The notes under the pieces are model-generated. The model was not told where the DNA came from. It was given only the letters and a program-made list of their open reading frames with translations, and made no database searches. Below are positions 25,004-33,223 of a stretch of DNA of 59,952 nt, one piece after another (positions within the stretch are counted from its first letter, which is position 1; each line of letters begins with the position of its first letter). The stretch covers positions 1 through 59,952 of the forward strand of contig VGZV01000011.1 of NCBI GenBank assembly GCA_016872385.1, written 5' to 3'. The translations under genes and the position numbers were made by a program. This stretch comes from SAR202 cluster bacterium (GTDB lineage Bacteria > Chloroflexota > Dehalococcoidia > Lucifugimonadales > UBA3495).

Positions 25004-25939
25004 CTAGGCGGAGGCCGCCTCTTTGCGCTCCTTCTCCATCTCGCGCTGGTACCACATGATCATCACAATACCGGCGGCTATCATGTTCATCATATCTCCT
25101 GCTACCCAGAGCACCAGGCCGCCAAGCTGCTGGTCCAGCAGCAGGGATATGCTGGTGATGCGTTCAACTTCAGCATAGCCTGCGTAAAGCTGATTGGTAT
25201 TGAAGGTAATGGCCGCGCCTAGCAGTGTGTTGGGAATTACCCCCAGTCCCAGGTAGAGGATGCGCAAGCCATAGTGCAGGCGGGAACGATGGGGTTTGGG
25301 GTCAATCACCACCCACCAAAACAACATGCCTGTGCTGAACATCACCAGGTGCATCACCTGGTGGAAGGCATCGTTGCGCAGTGCCAGGTTATGGGGACCG
25401 GGAACCTGGAACAAGTAGAGTGCGCCCAGGTACAGGGTAGTGGTGACTACGGGATTGGTCAGCCATTGGTAGCCGCGGCGCACCTTGGGACTGCCTACCA
25501 CAAGACGCACCACGCTGCGCAACATCCCCGGAGGAAGGCCCCGCAGCATGGGAGTCATGGGCGCGCCCAAAAGGACTAGCAGCGGCCCCACCATGCGCAG
25601 CAGGGCATGCTGCGCCTGATGGACCGAAAACAGGTGGTCCGACAGGGCATCCACCGGCGACTGCAAAGCAACGAAGATTGCCAAAAGCCCCAGTACAAAA
25701 GAGACGCGCTGCCAGTTATTCACCGGATGGCTTGGGTTATTCCACCGGCTCAGACCTGTGAAATACAGGTATGCGGCCAGAAAGACGCCCAAGGCTGGCA
25801 AAGGGTCAGAATTCCAGGCGGTCCAAACGCTTTGTCCTGGCCCCAGGCCGCCGTGGGCTTCCGCCGGGCTTGCGCCTGCCAAGAAATGCCATCCAGAGGC
25901 CGCCCCAATGCCCGTCAGCAGCCATAAACTGAGGCTCAA
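25004..25939 (-). CDS. ctaG: Cytochrome c oxidase assembly factor CtaG-like membrane protein
   Basis: A 311-residue protein with seven membrane spans of the caa3_CtaG family, which assists copper delivery to or assembly of cytochrome oxidase. Conserved His-containing spans are visible: VHQAQHALLRMVGPLLVLLGAP, then HQVMHLVMFSTGMLFWW. The upstream frame extends far into the next gene. The plausible start is a TTG at 25939 whose TTGA overlaps the TGA stop of the YtkA-like gene, giving MSLSLWLLTGIGAASG as a first span. That start is an inference, supported by the 4-base overlap also seen one gene upstream. Confidence 0.88.
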   Translation of the reverse strand: MSLSLWLLTGIGAASGWHFLAGASPAEAHGGLGPGQSVWTAWNSDPLPALGVFLAAYLYFTGLSRWNNPSHPVNNWQRVSFVLGLLAIFVALQSPVDALSDHLFSVHQAQHALLRMVGPLLVLLGAPMTPMLRGLPPGMLRSVVRLVVGSPKVRRGYQWLTNPVVTTTLYLGALYLFQVPGPHNLALRNDAFHQVMHLVMFSTGMLFWWVVIDPKPHRSRLHYGLRILYLGLGVIPNTLLGAAITFNTNQLYAGYAEVERITSISLLLDQQLGGLVLWVAGDMMNMIAAGIVMIMWYQREMEKERKEAASA

Positions 25940-26502
25940 GGCTTGCCTGCCTTGCCTGCGGTCAGGCTGCGTCTGGCCCGCACGGAACTCCGCCAGAGGT
26001 ATAAAGAGCCGCCCAGCAGCACCAGGGTAACTCCAATGAAAACCCAACTGCCCGCGCTGAAGCGGCGGGTAGCGGGCACCTCTATGGGCGGCGCTTCCGC
26101 CAGGCCCACGCCCAGCGGTCCCAACACTTCCACGGCTACCAGCCATTGGCCTGGGGCATCAAGGTTCAGAGTAGCGGCATACCGCCCCGGTGCATCAGGG
26201 CCGCCTAGGGCCAGGGATTGGGTTCGGTCCGTGGAGCGGGGACTCTGGAGCCATAGGGCGACCCTGGCGTTGGGAACAGGGCGGCCCGTGGCTGCCTCCC
26301 GCACGGTGATGGTGAACTCGGCATGGCCTAAAGACAGGCTGGACAGCGACTCTTCCAGAAGAATTTCATAGGGTCCAGCCGAAATTGGCGAGTTCTGGGG
26401 CGCTGGCCCCTGGGCTACGGCAAGACCTAGCGTCCCAAGGGCCAGCCACAGCAGCGCCATTGCCCCTGCGGCCAGGCGGGAGATATGGGCCAAGGACCTC
26501 AC
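25936..26502 (-). CDS. YtkA/FixH-like exported membrane protein
   Basis: A 188-residue protein with an N-terminal signal peptide (ISRLAAGAMALLWLALGTLGLAVAQG) and a beta-sandwich domain. The domain includes HAEFTITVREAATGRPVPNARVALWLQSP (given in part) and GRYAATLNLDAPGQWLVAVEV. A C-terminal membrane span (WVFIGVTLVLLGGSLYLW) with a basic tail follows. The pattern matches YtkA/FixH-like proteins, which are linked to cytochrome oxidase copper-site assembly. The GTG start overlaps the upstream stop by four bases (GTGA), and the stop overlaps the ctaG start. The pairing with CtaG supports the call. Confidence 0.8.
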   Translation of the reverse strand: MRSLAHISRLAAGAMALLWLALGTLGLAVAQGPAPQNSPISAGPYEILLEESLSSLSLGHAEFTITVREAATGRPVPNARVALWLQSPRSTDRTQSLALGGPDAPGRYAATLNLDAPGQWLVAVEVLGPLGVGLAEAPPIEVPATRRFSAGSWVFIGVTLVLLGGSLYLWRSSVRARRSLTAGKAGKP

Positions 26503-27161
26503 GGCTGGAAAGTCTTTTGCCAGACGCCGGGCGAGCCGGGGGCATGGGTCATGTAAGACCGCATCCTGGGGTTGTTGGGGTTAATGTCCCGCTGCTTCTC
26601 CCACTCGGCGGTCTCAGAAACATGCACGTCCTTCAGCTCATACACCACCGCATATTTGGGGGCCCCGGGCGGCACCACGCGCCAGCGCCGGGCCTGGATG
26701 CAACCAGGCACTTTTTCGTAGTTAGCCGTGTACACTTCGTTGTACCACTTGTTCCACTCGGCATCGTGCTGAGGCGCTGCGTCCATGCGGCCAATTTGCA
26801 GGGCGGGAGCCATGCCTGACTGGGCAATCTTGGGTGTCAGCCGGGCTGGCCTGATCATCTCGTAAACATTGTTGATGAGGTTCTTGCCAATGACACGGGG
26901 GCCAACGCGTTGTGCCCAGGCGCTGCGAGGCCGGTCCTTCCAGGCCGAAGACTGAATCACCGCCGGGCTTTCCAGTTCGTAGCAGGCCAGGTGTTTGGGG
27001 CCGCTCTTCACCGCTTCGTAGCGGGCGGCGTTGAGCACACCGGGAATGGTCAGCAGCTCTGGGATATGCTCCTCGTTGTACCACTTGTTGAAGTCCGCTT
27101 CTTTGTCGGCGGGGACGTCACAGAAGACCAGCAGCAGTCCGGTGCCTTTTTTGTTGGGCAT
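26499..27161 (-). CDS. Tandem dimeric alpha-beta-barrel protein (EthD/DUF4286-like)
   Basis: A 220-residue protein made of two ferredoxin-like barrel repeats. Repeat 1 includes LLLVFCDVPADKEADFNKWYNEEHIPELL (given in part). Repeat 2 includes LQIGRMDAAPQHDAEWNKWYNEVYTANYEKVPG (in part). The WYNEEHIPEL pattern is typical of EthD-like small barrels in Chloroflexota. The start at 27161 has AAGGAGG four bases upstream. The function is unknown; a role in a degradative step is possible. It is translationally coupled to the YtkA-like gene, although no functional link is obvious. A single-repeat relative is at 32583. Confidence 0.72.
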   Translation of the reverse strand: MPNKKGTGLLLVFCDVPADKEADFNKWYNEEHIPELLTIPGVLNAARYEAVKSGPKHLACYELESPAVIQSSAWKDRPRSAWAQRVGPRVIGKNLINNVYEMIRPARLTPKIAQSGMAPALQIGRMDAAPQHDAEWNKWYNEVYTANYEKVPGCIQARRWRVVPPGAPKYAVVYELKDVHVSETAEWEKQRDINPNNPRMRSYMTHAPGSPGVWQKTFQP

Positions 27162-27246
27162 ATTGCCTCCTTGCATCGCAACTAAATAGGGCTAAACATG
27201 GGTCTGGGATTCACGGCCTGGTATTGGTGCCAGCGTTGCCTACAGT

Positions 27247-28473
27247 TTACACTACTCTCTGCTCCTTGAGCTGCGCCAGCTCCTGGGAAGTCAGGCCCAG
27301 CAGCCCGCCGTAAATCTCCTGGTTGTGCATCCCCAGGGTGGGCGCGCCCGCCAGGCCCGGCAAGAGGCCGCCGGAGAACAACACCGGAAAGCCGGAGCCT
27401 ACGCCGGGCACCGGCGCGTCCATTGAGCCGTGGGCCAGCTTCCGTAAGGTGCCCCGCTGCCAGAAATGCTGGTCAGCCACCACTTCCGCGGCGGTGCGCA
27501 CCGGGCCGCAGGGCACGTCGTGCCGCTCCAGGCGTTCCAGGGCCTCCTGGCGGGTGCACTGGCCAATAAGCCGCTGCATTTCAGCCCGGCAAGCCGCCAC
27601 GTTCACGCCCCGGTCCCGGTAGGTGGCGAAACGCCTGTCCTCCAGGAGTTCGGCCCCGCCCAGGGCGGTGCAGAAACGCCGCCATTGGTCGTCGCTGGTG
27701 GCGGTCACAATGATGTCGCCATCGGTGGTGTGGTACAGGCCGGTAGGCCCGCCCCGCACGTTGTTGCCCATGCGCAGGGGCAGGCCCTCTTCCAGGCTTT
27801 CCTCCAGGTTCTCCATGAACATGAGCGACACCAGGGTGTCCATCATGGAAACGTCCAGGTACTGACCCTGGCCGGTGCGCTCCTTTTGCCGCAGGGCCGC
27901 CAGGATGGAGTAGGCGGCGAACATGGGTGTCACCAGGTCGCCGATGTAGAACCCCACCCGCGTAGGCGGCCCGTCGGTGTCGCCGTTGATGTCCATTAGG
28001 CCGCTCATTCCCTGGATTTGTGGGTCATGGGCGGGCTTGGCGGCGTAGGGGCCTTCCTGGCCGTAGCCGGATATGGAGCAGTATACGATGCCCGGGTTGG
28101 CGGCAGCCACTTCTTGGTAGCCCAGTCCCATGCGCTTCATGGAGCCGGGGGCCAGGTTCTCAATCACCACGTCGGAATGCCGGGCCAGCTCCAGGAACAT
28201 CTGGCCGCCCTGGGGGTGCTTCAGGTCCAGGGTGATGCTCTTTACACCCTGGGTGCGCTTGAGGAAGCGGGTGGACAGGTCCTGCTCCGTCTTTCTGGCG
28301 GCGTGTGTCCCTTGGGGGCCGACGAAGGGGCCGTTGCCGCGCACCGGGTCGCCCCGGCCCGGCGCTTCCACCTTGATGACCTCGGCTCCCAGACGTGCCA
28401 GGGTCATGCTCAAGAAAGGCCCGGCCAGGAACACGGTAACGCCCAGGACCCGCAGGTCACGCAATGGCTCCAT
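27247..28473 (-). CDS. CaiB/BaiF family III CoA transferase
   Basis: A 408-residue CoA transferase that would move CoA between carboxylic acids through an Asp-anhydride. The first domain holds ETKVEAP-like EVIKVEAPGRGDPVRG, and KSITLDLKHPQG follows. The likely catalytic Asp is D179 in FYIGDLVTPMFAAYSILAAL, matching the family's catalytic Asp position. Other family segments are SISGYGQEGPY, QYLDVSMMDT and the C-terminal HNQEIYGGLLGL. Substrate is not predictable. It is divergent from the molybdopterin hydroxylase gene (28623), with 149 bases between them, and the two may belong to one degradative pathway. Confidence 0.9.
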   Translation of the reverse strand: MEPLRDLRVLGVTVFLAGPFLSMTLARLGAEVIKVEAPGRGDPVRGNGPFVGPQGTHAARKTEQDLSTRFLKRTQGVKSITLDLKHPQGGQMFLELARHSDVVIENLAPGSMKRMGLGYQEVAAANPGIVYCSISGYGQEGPYAAKPAHDPQIQGMSGLMDINGDTDGPPTRVGFYIGDLVTPMFAAYSILAALRQKERTGQGQYLDVSMMDTLVSLMFMENLEESLEEGLPLRMGNNVRGGPTGLYHTTDGDIIVTATSDDQWRRFCTALGGAELLEDRRFATYRDRGVNVAACRAEMQRLIGQCTRQEALERLERHDVPCGPVRTAAEVVADQHFWQRGTLRKLAHGSMDAPVPGVGSGFPVLFSGGLLPGLAGAPTLGMHNQEIYGGLLGLTSQELAQLKEQRVV

Positions 28474-28622
28474 GTCTACTCCCAGGGGGTACTCACCAGG
28501 TGTCAGCGCCAGTATACCTTGGCTGCTGGAGGCTGTATATCAGGAGAGCGCCAGCCGTATCGGTGTGGTAAAATCGCACCACAGTCTAATGCATTCAACT
28601 ATGCACCAGGGAGGTATCGCCC

Positions 28623-30893
28623 GTGGCCTCTAACGTTGTGCTTTCCACAAAAGAGTTCAAGGTTGTAGGGACCCGCCCCGTCCGCCACGACGGTGTTGAC
28701 AAAGTTACGGGCCGCGCTAAGTACGGCGGAGACTTGCAGCTCACTGGAATGCTGTACGGCAAGGTGCTGCGCAGTCCCCACGCCCACGCCCGCATCCGTT
28801 CCGTTGACACCAGCGCCGCGGCGGCTTTGCCCGGTGTAAAAGCGGTCATCACCGGCCAGGACATGCCCGTGGCTCAGATGGCCAAAGCTGATCAGGGTTC
28901 CAGGTTTGCCTCGGACAACCTTATGGCCCGAGGCAAGGCCTTGTACCGGGGCCACGCCGTGGCTGCCGTAGCCGCTGTCAGCCCCCACATCGCCGAGACT
29001 GCCCTGTCCCTGATTAAAGTGGAATACCAAGTGCTGCCGCCGGTGATGGACGTGAAGGCGGCCATGAAGGAAGGCGCTCCCTTGGTGCTGGAGGAGCTGA
29101 CCACCACCGAGCTGGGGGAAAAAACTAGCAAGCACAGCAACATCGCCAACCACTTCCGCTACGAGCAGGGCGACTTGGCAGCCGGTTTTGCCCAGGCTGA
29201 CGTGGTGGTGGAGCGGGAGTTCACCACCAGCACAGTCCACCAGGGGTACATTGAGCCGCAGAATGCCTCGGCCATGTGGAACGCCGACGGCAACATTACC
29301 ATCTGGACCAGCACCCAGGGGTCCTTTACCGCCCGGGAGGCCATAGCTAAAGTGCTGGCGGTGCCCGTATCCAAGATTAAAGTTATTCCCATGGAAATTG
29401 GCGGCGGCTTCGGCGGCAAGATTCCCATCTATCTGGAACCGGTGGCGGCTCTGCTGTCCAAAAAGGCGAGCCAGCCGGTAAAGATGACCATGAGCCGCGC
29501 CGAGGTTTTTGAAAGCACCGGCCCAACTTCCGCCGCCTACGTGCGCCTCAAGATGGGTGCAACCAGGGAGGGCCGCATCACCGCCGCTGAGGCGGATCTG
29601 GCTTACGACGCCGGGGCTTATCCCGGCTCCCAGGTGGTCATGGGCGCCCAGTGCGTCTTTGCTCCCTACAGCATTGAGAACATGCGCTCAGAGGGCTATG
29701 ACGTGGTAGTGAACAAGCCCAAGGTGGCGGCCTACCGCGCCCCTGGCGCGCCTATTGCCGCCTTTGCCGGGGAGCAAGTGGTGGATGAACTGGCCCAGAA
29801 GCTGGGCTTGGACCCCATCGAGTTCCGGCTGATGAACGCTGCCAAGGAAGGCACCCGCCGGGTGGACGGCCCGGTGTTCCCCCGCATTGGCAACGTGGAG
29901 TGCCTGGAGGCGGCCAGGGCCAGCGATCAGTACCGCAAGCCCCTCAAGGGCAAGTGGCGTGGCCGGGGCGTGGCCTCTGGCTTCTGGTTCAACATTGGCA
30001 ACCAGTCCAGCGCCTGCATCGGCGTCAACGCCGATGGCACCATCACTCTGGTGGAAGGCTCCACCGACATCGGCGGCACCCGCACCTCCACGGCCATGCA
30101 GGCCGCCGAGGTGCTGGGCATCCGCGCCGAGGACGTGCGTCCCAGCGTAGGCGACACCGACTCCATCGGCTACACTTTCCTCACTGGCGGCAGCCGGGTC
30201 ACTTACGCCACCGGCTGGGCAGCCTACGAGTGCGCCCAGGACATCAAGCGCAAAATGATCCAGCGGGCCGCCACCATCTGGGAGGTGGATGCCAAGGACG
30301 TGGATCTGGTGGACGGCGTGTTCCAGCACAAGTCCGACCCAGACTTGAAAATGACCTTTAAGGAGCTGGCGGGCCAGTTGAACAGCACGGGCGGCCCCAT
30401 CACCAGCCAGGCCAGCGTGGACCCCCGCGGGGCCACCAACGCTTTCAGCACCCAGATTGCCGACGTGGAGGTGGACCCGGATACCGGCAAAGTGACCATT
30501 CTGGACTTCACCATTGTCCAGGACGCCGGCAAAGCCGTGCATCCCAGCTACGTGGAGGGCCAGATGCAGGGCGGCGTGGTGCAGGGCATTGGCTGGGCGC
30601 TGAACGAAGAGTACTTCTTCAACAAAGACGGGCAGATGGTCAACTCCAGCTTCCTGGACTACCGCATGCCCACGGCCCTGGACCTGCCCATGATTAACAC
30701 TGTTATTGTGGAAGTAGCCAACCCCAACCATCCTTACGGCGTGCGCGGCGTGGGCGAAGTGCCCATTGTGCCGCCCATGGCGGCCATCGCTAATGCCGTC
30801 AGCCGGGCCATTGGCGTGCGCATGACCCGGTTGCCCATGTCCCCCGGCGCGGTGCTGGAGGCCCTGTGGGCCAAGAAGGGTCAGAAGGGCTAG
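28623..30893 (+). CDS. Xanthine dehydrogenase-family molybdopterin-binding subunit
   Basis: A 756-residue large subunit of a molybdenum hydroxylase. It has the N-terminal VRHDGVDKVTGRAKYGGDL and the cofactor loop IGGGFGGKI. The substrate loop reads AYRAPGAP, rather than AYRCSFR of form I CO dehydrogenase. The catalytic Glu is in GVGEVPIVPP. These exclude true CoxL and point to an aldehyde, nicotinate, quinoline or similar hydroxylase. The start is a GTG with GGAGG about nine bases upstream. No FAD-binding or 2Fe-2S small subunit is adjacent, which is unusual because these enzymes normally need all three. Confidence 0.9.
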   Translation: MASNVVLSTKEFKVVGTRPVRHDGVDKVTGRAKYGGDLQLTGMLYGKVLRSPHAHARIRSVDTSAAAALPGVKAVITGQDMPVAQMAKADQGSRFASDNLMARGKALYRGHAVAAVAAVSPHIAETALSLIKVEYQVLPPVMDVKAAMKEGAPLVLEELTTTELGEKTSKHSNIANHFRYEQGDLAAGFAQADVVVEREFTTSTVHQGYIEPQNASAMWNADGNITIWTSTQGSFTAREAIAKVLAVPVSKIKVIPMEIGGGFGGKIPIYLEPVAALLSKKASQPVKMTMSRAEVFESTGPTSAAYVRLKMGATREGRITAAEADLAYDAGAYPGSQVVMGAQCVFAPYSIENMRSEGYDVVVNKPKVAAYRAPGAPIAAFAGEQVVDELAQKLGLDPIEFRLMNAAKEGTRRVDGPVFPRIGNVECLEAARASDQYRKPLKGKWRGRGVASGFWFNIGNQSSACIGVNADGTITLVEGSTDIGGTRTSTAMQAAEVLGIRAEDVRPSVGDTDSIGYTFLTGGSRVTYATGWAAYECAQDIKRKMIQRAATIWEVDAKDVDLVDGVFQHKSDPDLKMTFKELAGQLNSTGGPITSQASVDPRGATNAFSTQIADVEVDPDTGKVTILDFTIVQDAGKAVHPSYVEGQMQGGVVQGIGWALNEEYFFNKDGQMVNSSFLDYRMPTALDLPMINTVIVEVANPNHPYGVRGVGEVPIVPPMAAIANAVSRAIGVRMTRLPMSPGAVLEALWAKKGQKG

Positions 30894-30916
30894 GGAAGGA
30901 TAATTGCTACCCCTAA

Positions 30917-30952
30917 ATCCCCCAACCCCCTTTGCAAAGGGGTTGGGGGGAT
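30917..30952. terminator. Strong hairpin after the molybdopterin subunit gene
   Basis: ATCCCCCAACCCC pairs with GGGGTTGGGGGGAT around TTTGCAAA, about 16 bp with single-base slips. It lies 24 bases after the stop. This CCCCCAACCCC palindrome type is widespread in Chloroflexota intergenic regions. Confidence 0.65.
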
Positions 30953-31007
30953 CTCCTCGGTAAGAAGCCGCCGTCGAGGTAAACAATCAAAGCACAGGAG
31001 CGGATAT

Positions 31008-31556
31008 ATGGCGCGAATGCCCATCACCAAGCGCGAGACCCATTCCCCCGCAGGGCAAAAGGTCTGGGACGAGATTCAAGCCAGCCGCGGCGGCGTGCAG
31101 CGCAACTACGCCGCCTTGCTGAACAATCCCCAGGCGGCGGGGCACTACGCAGCCCTGGGCGGTTACGTGCGCTTTGAGTCTCCCCTGGACAAGCGGGTCA
31201 AGTCCCTGGCGGTGCTCACCGCGGCGCGGGAAGCCGGCGGCCACTACGTCTGGACGGTGAACCAGCGGGGCGCTAAAGAGGCGGGCATTGGCGAGGACAT
31301 CATCGCCGCCATCCGGGAGTTCCGCGCGCCGGTGGGGTTAAGGCCCCAGGACGCTTCCGTGGTGCAGTTCGTGCTGGAGCTGCTGCGGCAGCACCGAGTG
31401 TCGGACGCCACCTATAACACTCTGCAAAAGCAGATTGGCGACGCCGCCATAATTGATATGCTGGTGGCGGTGGCCTACTACCACGGCCTGGCCCACTGCC
31501 TGCAAGCCCTGGAAGTGGAGCTGCCCGAGGGCGTGAAGAGCGCGTTGACGTATTAG
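31008..31556 (+). CDS. AhpD/carboxymuconolactone decarboxylase-fold protein without CxxC
   Basis: A 182-residue helical protein of the CMD/AhpD fold: WDEIQASRGGVQRNYAALLNNPQAAGHY (given in part), SPLDKRVKSLAVLTAARE, then GGHYVWTVNQRGAKEAGIGEDII. In redox-active AhpD the matching loop is E-x-C-x-x-C-x-x-H. Here there is no CxxC, and only one cysteine is left in the whole protein, near the end (HCLQAL). It is therefore more likely a decarboxylase-like or unrelated enzyme of this fold. Its place beside the molybdenum hydroxylase hints at a shared degradative route. Confidence 0.82.
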   Translation: MARMPITKRETHSPAGQKVWDEIQASRGGVQRNYAALLNNPQAAGHYAALGGYVRFESPLDKRVKSLAVLTAAREAGGHYVWTVNQRGAKEAGIGEDIIAAIREFRAPVGLRPQDASVVQFVLELLRQHRVSDATYNTLQKQIGDAAIIDMLVAVAYYHGLAHCLQALEVELPEGVKSALTY

Positions 31557-31569
31557 GGGGCCTCCCTAA

Positions 31570-32304
31570 ATGTCCATCACCGAATATCATTTGTACTCGG
31601 ATGAAAGTCGGCACCCGAAGCCGTACCTGATGATCGGGGGGCTAATCTGTACCTAGAAGCGTGCCCAACATCTACGTGAGCGCCTTAGAGAGGTACGTGC
31701 GGCCCACGCGCTTACCGCCGAAATGCGCTGGACAAAGATTTCGAGCAAATTCTTGGCAGCTTACACGTCTTGGGTGGATGTCTTTCTTCAGGACAGCTAC
31801 TCAAGGTTCTGTGTACTGGTCATTGACACATCGGGTCTGGACTGGAGAGAGCTGAAGGCCGAATGTGCTGGCAAGACCAAGTCAGACCGCAAGCGGGCGT
31901 CAGCGTTCCATCAGTTCATGCTGGTCAGCTTTGGAAAGCTTCGGGACACCAAGCGTTGGTCGGTGATTCTTGACAGAGGACTCTTCAACCGGGATGAACG
32001 GGTTGACCAAGTCGAGTTCCTCTTCAATCGTACCTACAAGAAGGCCTTCGGACCCAAGGTAAGCCGTACCATTCGCATGGCCCGTCCACGTGATTCCAAA
32101 CAAGAGGACCTTATACAGTTGGCCGATGTGTTGCTTGGAGTAGTTAGCCACAAGGTCCGCCAAGTTACTCCCGGGAGTATTGGAAGAAGAGGTGTATTCA
32201 TTTCTTGCGACGAGCAACTCCGTAAGGCACCTCAGACCAAAACCGGCCTCAACAAGCTGGAGGTACACCAATGGGTACCACCAAGCCGTTTCAAGTACCC
32301 GTGA
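31570..32304 (+). pseudogene. DUF3800 protein gene interrupted by an in-frame TAG
   Basis: Reading from ATG 31570 gives MSITEYHLYSDESRHPKPYL and then MIGGLICT, followed by TAG at 31654-31656. The same frame then continues open to a TGA at 32302-32304, with KRAQHLRERLRE, EMRWTKISSKFL, FCVLVIDTSGLDW and PRDSKQEDLIQLADVLLG. This is a complete DUF3800 protein, whose fold resembles RNase H/integrase-type nucleases and is often phage- or defence-linked, with one nonsense codon at position 29. The downstream part is otherwise undamaged over 215 codons, so the mutation looks recent. Internal re-initiation at 31723 would lack the first conserved Asp. Confidence 0.85.
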
Positions 32305-32460
32305 GTTCTGCGAGGAGGGTTCTCCTGAAAAAAGGAGCGGCCGGCCTCTTGCGAGAGGGGTCGCTGAAGGAGCGTCCCACAGCCGGTCGCTGGCCTCCTA
32401 TGTTACTCTTCCCGCCGCCTGCGGTCAACTTGAACCTGGCAACGAGAGGAACTTCGCCAA

Positions 32461-32533
32461 GTCCGCTCGTCCTGAGCTTGTCGAAGGACTAACCTTGGGG
32501 GCGCACATGGTTCGACAGGCTCACCATGAGCGG
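32461..32533. repeat. Twin-hairpin repeat
   Basis: CCGCTCGTCCTGAGCTTGTCGAAGGAC and GGTTCGACAGGCTCACCATGAGCGG are separated by GGGGGCGCACAT. It is the same module as in family A elements, in the opposite order to 16611. The 32305-32582 gap otherwise holds only a GGAG..CTCC hairpin near 32316 and no gene. Confidence 0.7.
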
Positions 32534-32582
32534 TTAGCCAAATCCGGTTTACCGATGACAAGTTTATGGGAGGGCAGCAGCC

Positions 32583-32894
32583 GTGACCGGTTACATATAC
32601 CTGGTGCAGATGGACATCCCCGCTAGCCTTGAAAGGGAGTTCAACCGGATTTACGATACCCAGCACGTGCCCAACATCCTCAAGGCCCCCGGCGTGCGAG
32701 GCTGCCGCCGCTACAAGCTGGTGTCCGCCGACGTGCCCGGTGTGGCCCGCTACGCAGCCGTCTATGAAATAGACTCGCCGGACATCCCGGAAAGCGCGGG
32801 CTGGAAAGAATGGTCCGAAAAGGGCGACTGGCCTGGCAAGATTCGTCCCCACACCACTAACCGCTCCCACATCATCTTCCAGCAGCTTGGCTGA
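32583..32894 (+). CDS. Single-domain dimeric alpha-beta-barrel protein
   Basis: A 103-residue protein with the ferredoxin-like barrel pattern IYLVQMDIPASLEREFNRIYDTQHVPNILKAPG (given in part) and a closing strand RYAAVYEIDSPDIPE. It is a one-repeat relative of the two-repeat protein at 26499-27161, sharing the F-N-x-I/W-Y-x-x-x-H-x-P-x-I/L core. The start is a GTG with GGAGGG about nine bases upstream. Function is unknown; such proteins often bind small aromatic or acyl compounds as dimers. Confidence 0.72.
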   Translation: MTGYIYLVQMDIPASLEREFNRIYDTQHVPNILKAPGVRGCRRYKLVSADVPGVARYAAVYEIDSPDIPESAGWKEWSEKGDWPGKIRPHTTNRSHIIFQQLG

Positions 32895-33080
32895 AGTCCC
32901 CCAAGTCGCGGGTTCCCTTCGTACTCTCCACAAGTAGGAGCAGACCGGAGCCTGCCCTGAGCGCAGTCGAAGGGTGTCTGACCTTTGTTGGAAGGGAGAC
33001 CCAGGACGCACCCGACAGGTCGGGGCGCCCCTACACAGATGCCGCAGCATTATCGGCCCTGGGTTCATTGACAACCCAGG

Positions 33081-33109
33081 TTGCCAACCTGCCCTTCTCT
33101 AGATAAAAT
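33081..33109 (+). promoter_or_regulatory. Promoter of the fusA2-like gene
   Basis: TTGCCA at 33081-33086 and TAAAAT at 33104-33109 are separated by 17 bp. The leader to the ATG at 33224 would be about 108 bases. The 32895-33223 gap also holds half of a GTCGAAGGG repeat (32951-32978) and a CGACAGGTCGGGGCGCCCC hairpin near 33013, and no gene. Confidence 0.6.
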
Positions 33110-33223
33110 GGCCTAAACGCCAGAGGCAGCTACGTTCAGGTGGCGGCGCCACAAGGCTTCAGGCCAGGTGTGGCCGTTGGCTGAATTGCCCCCGCCACCG
33201 TCGCGTGATGAAGGAGCAGGTTT

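Noticed and set aside
28623..30893. Calling the molybdopterin subunit CoxL (CO dehydrogenase)
   Set aside because: The active-site loop is AYRAPGAP, not AYRCSFR, and no coxM/coxS genes are adjacent.
29688..30986. A 432-codon minus-strand frame over the molybdopterin subunit gene
   Set aside because: It is a GC-driven shadow of the plus-strand gene, with His/Gly/Ala-rich composition and no motif.
31654..31656. TAG in DUF3800 considered as a pyrrolysine or other recoding site
   Set aside because: No pyl genes or downstream recoding structure are visible. A nonsense mutation is the simpler reading.
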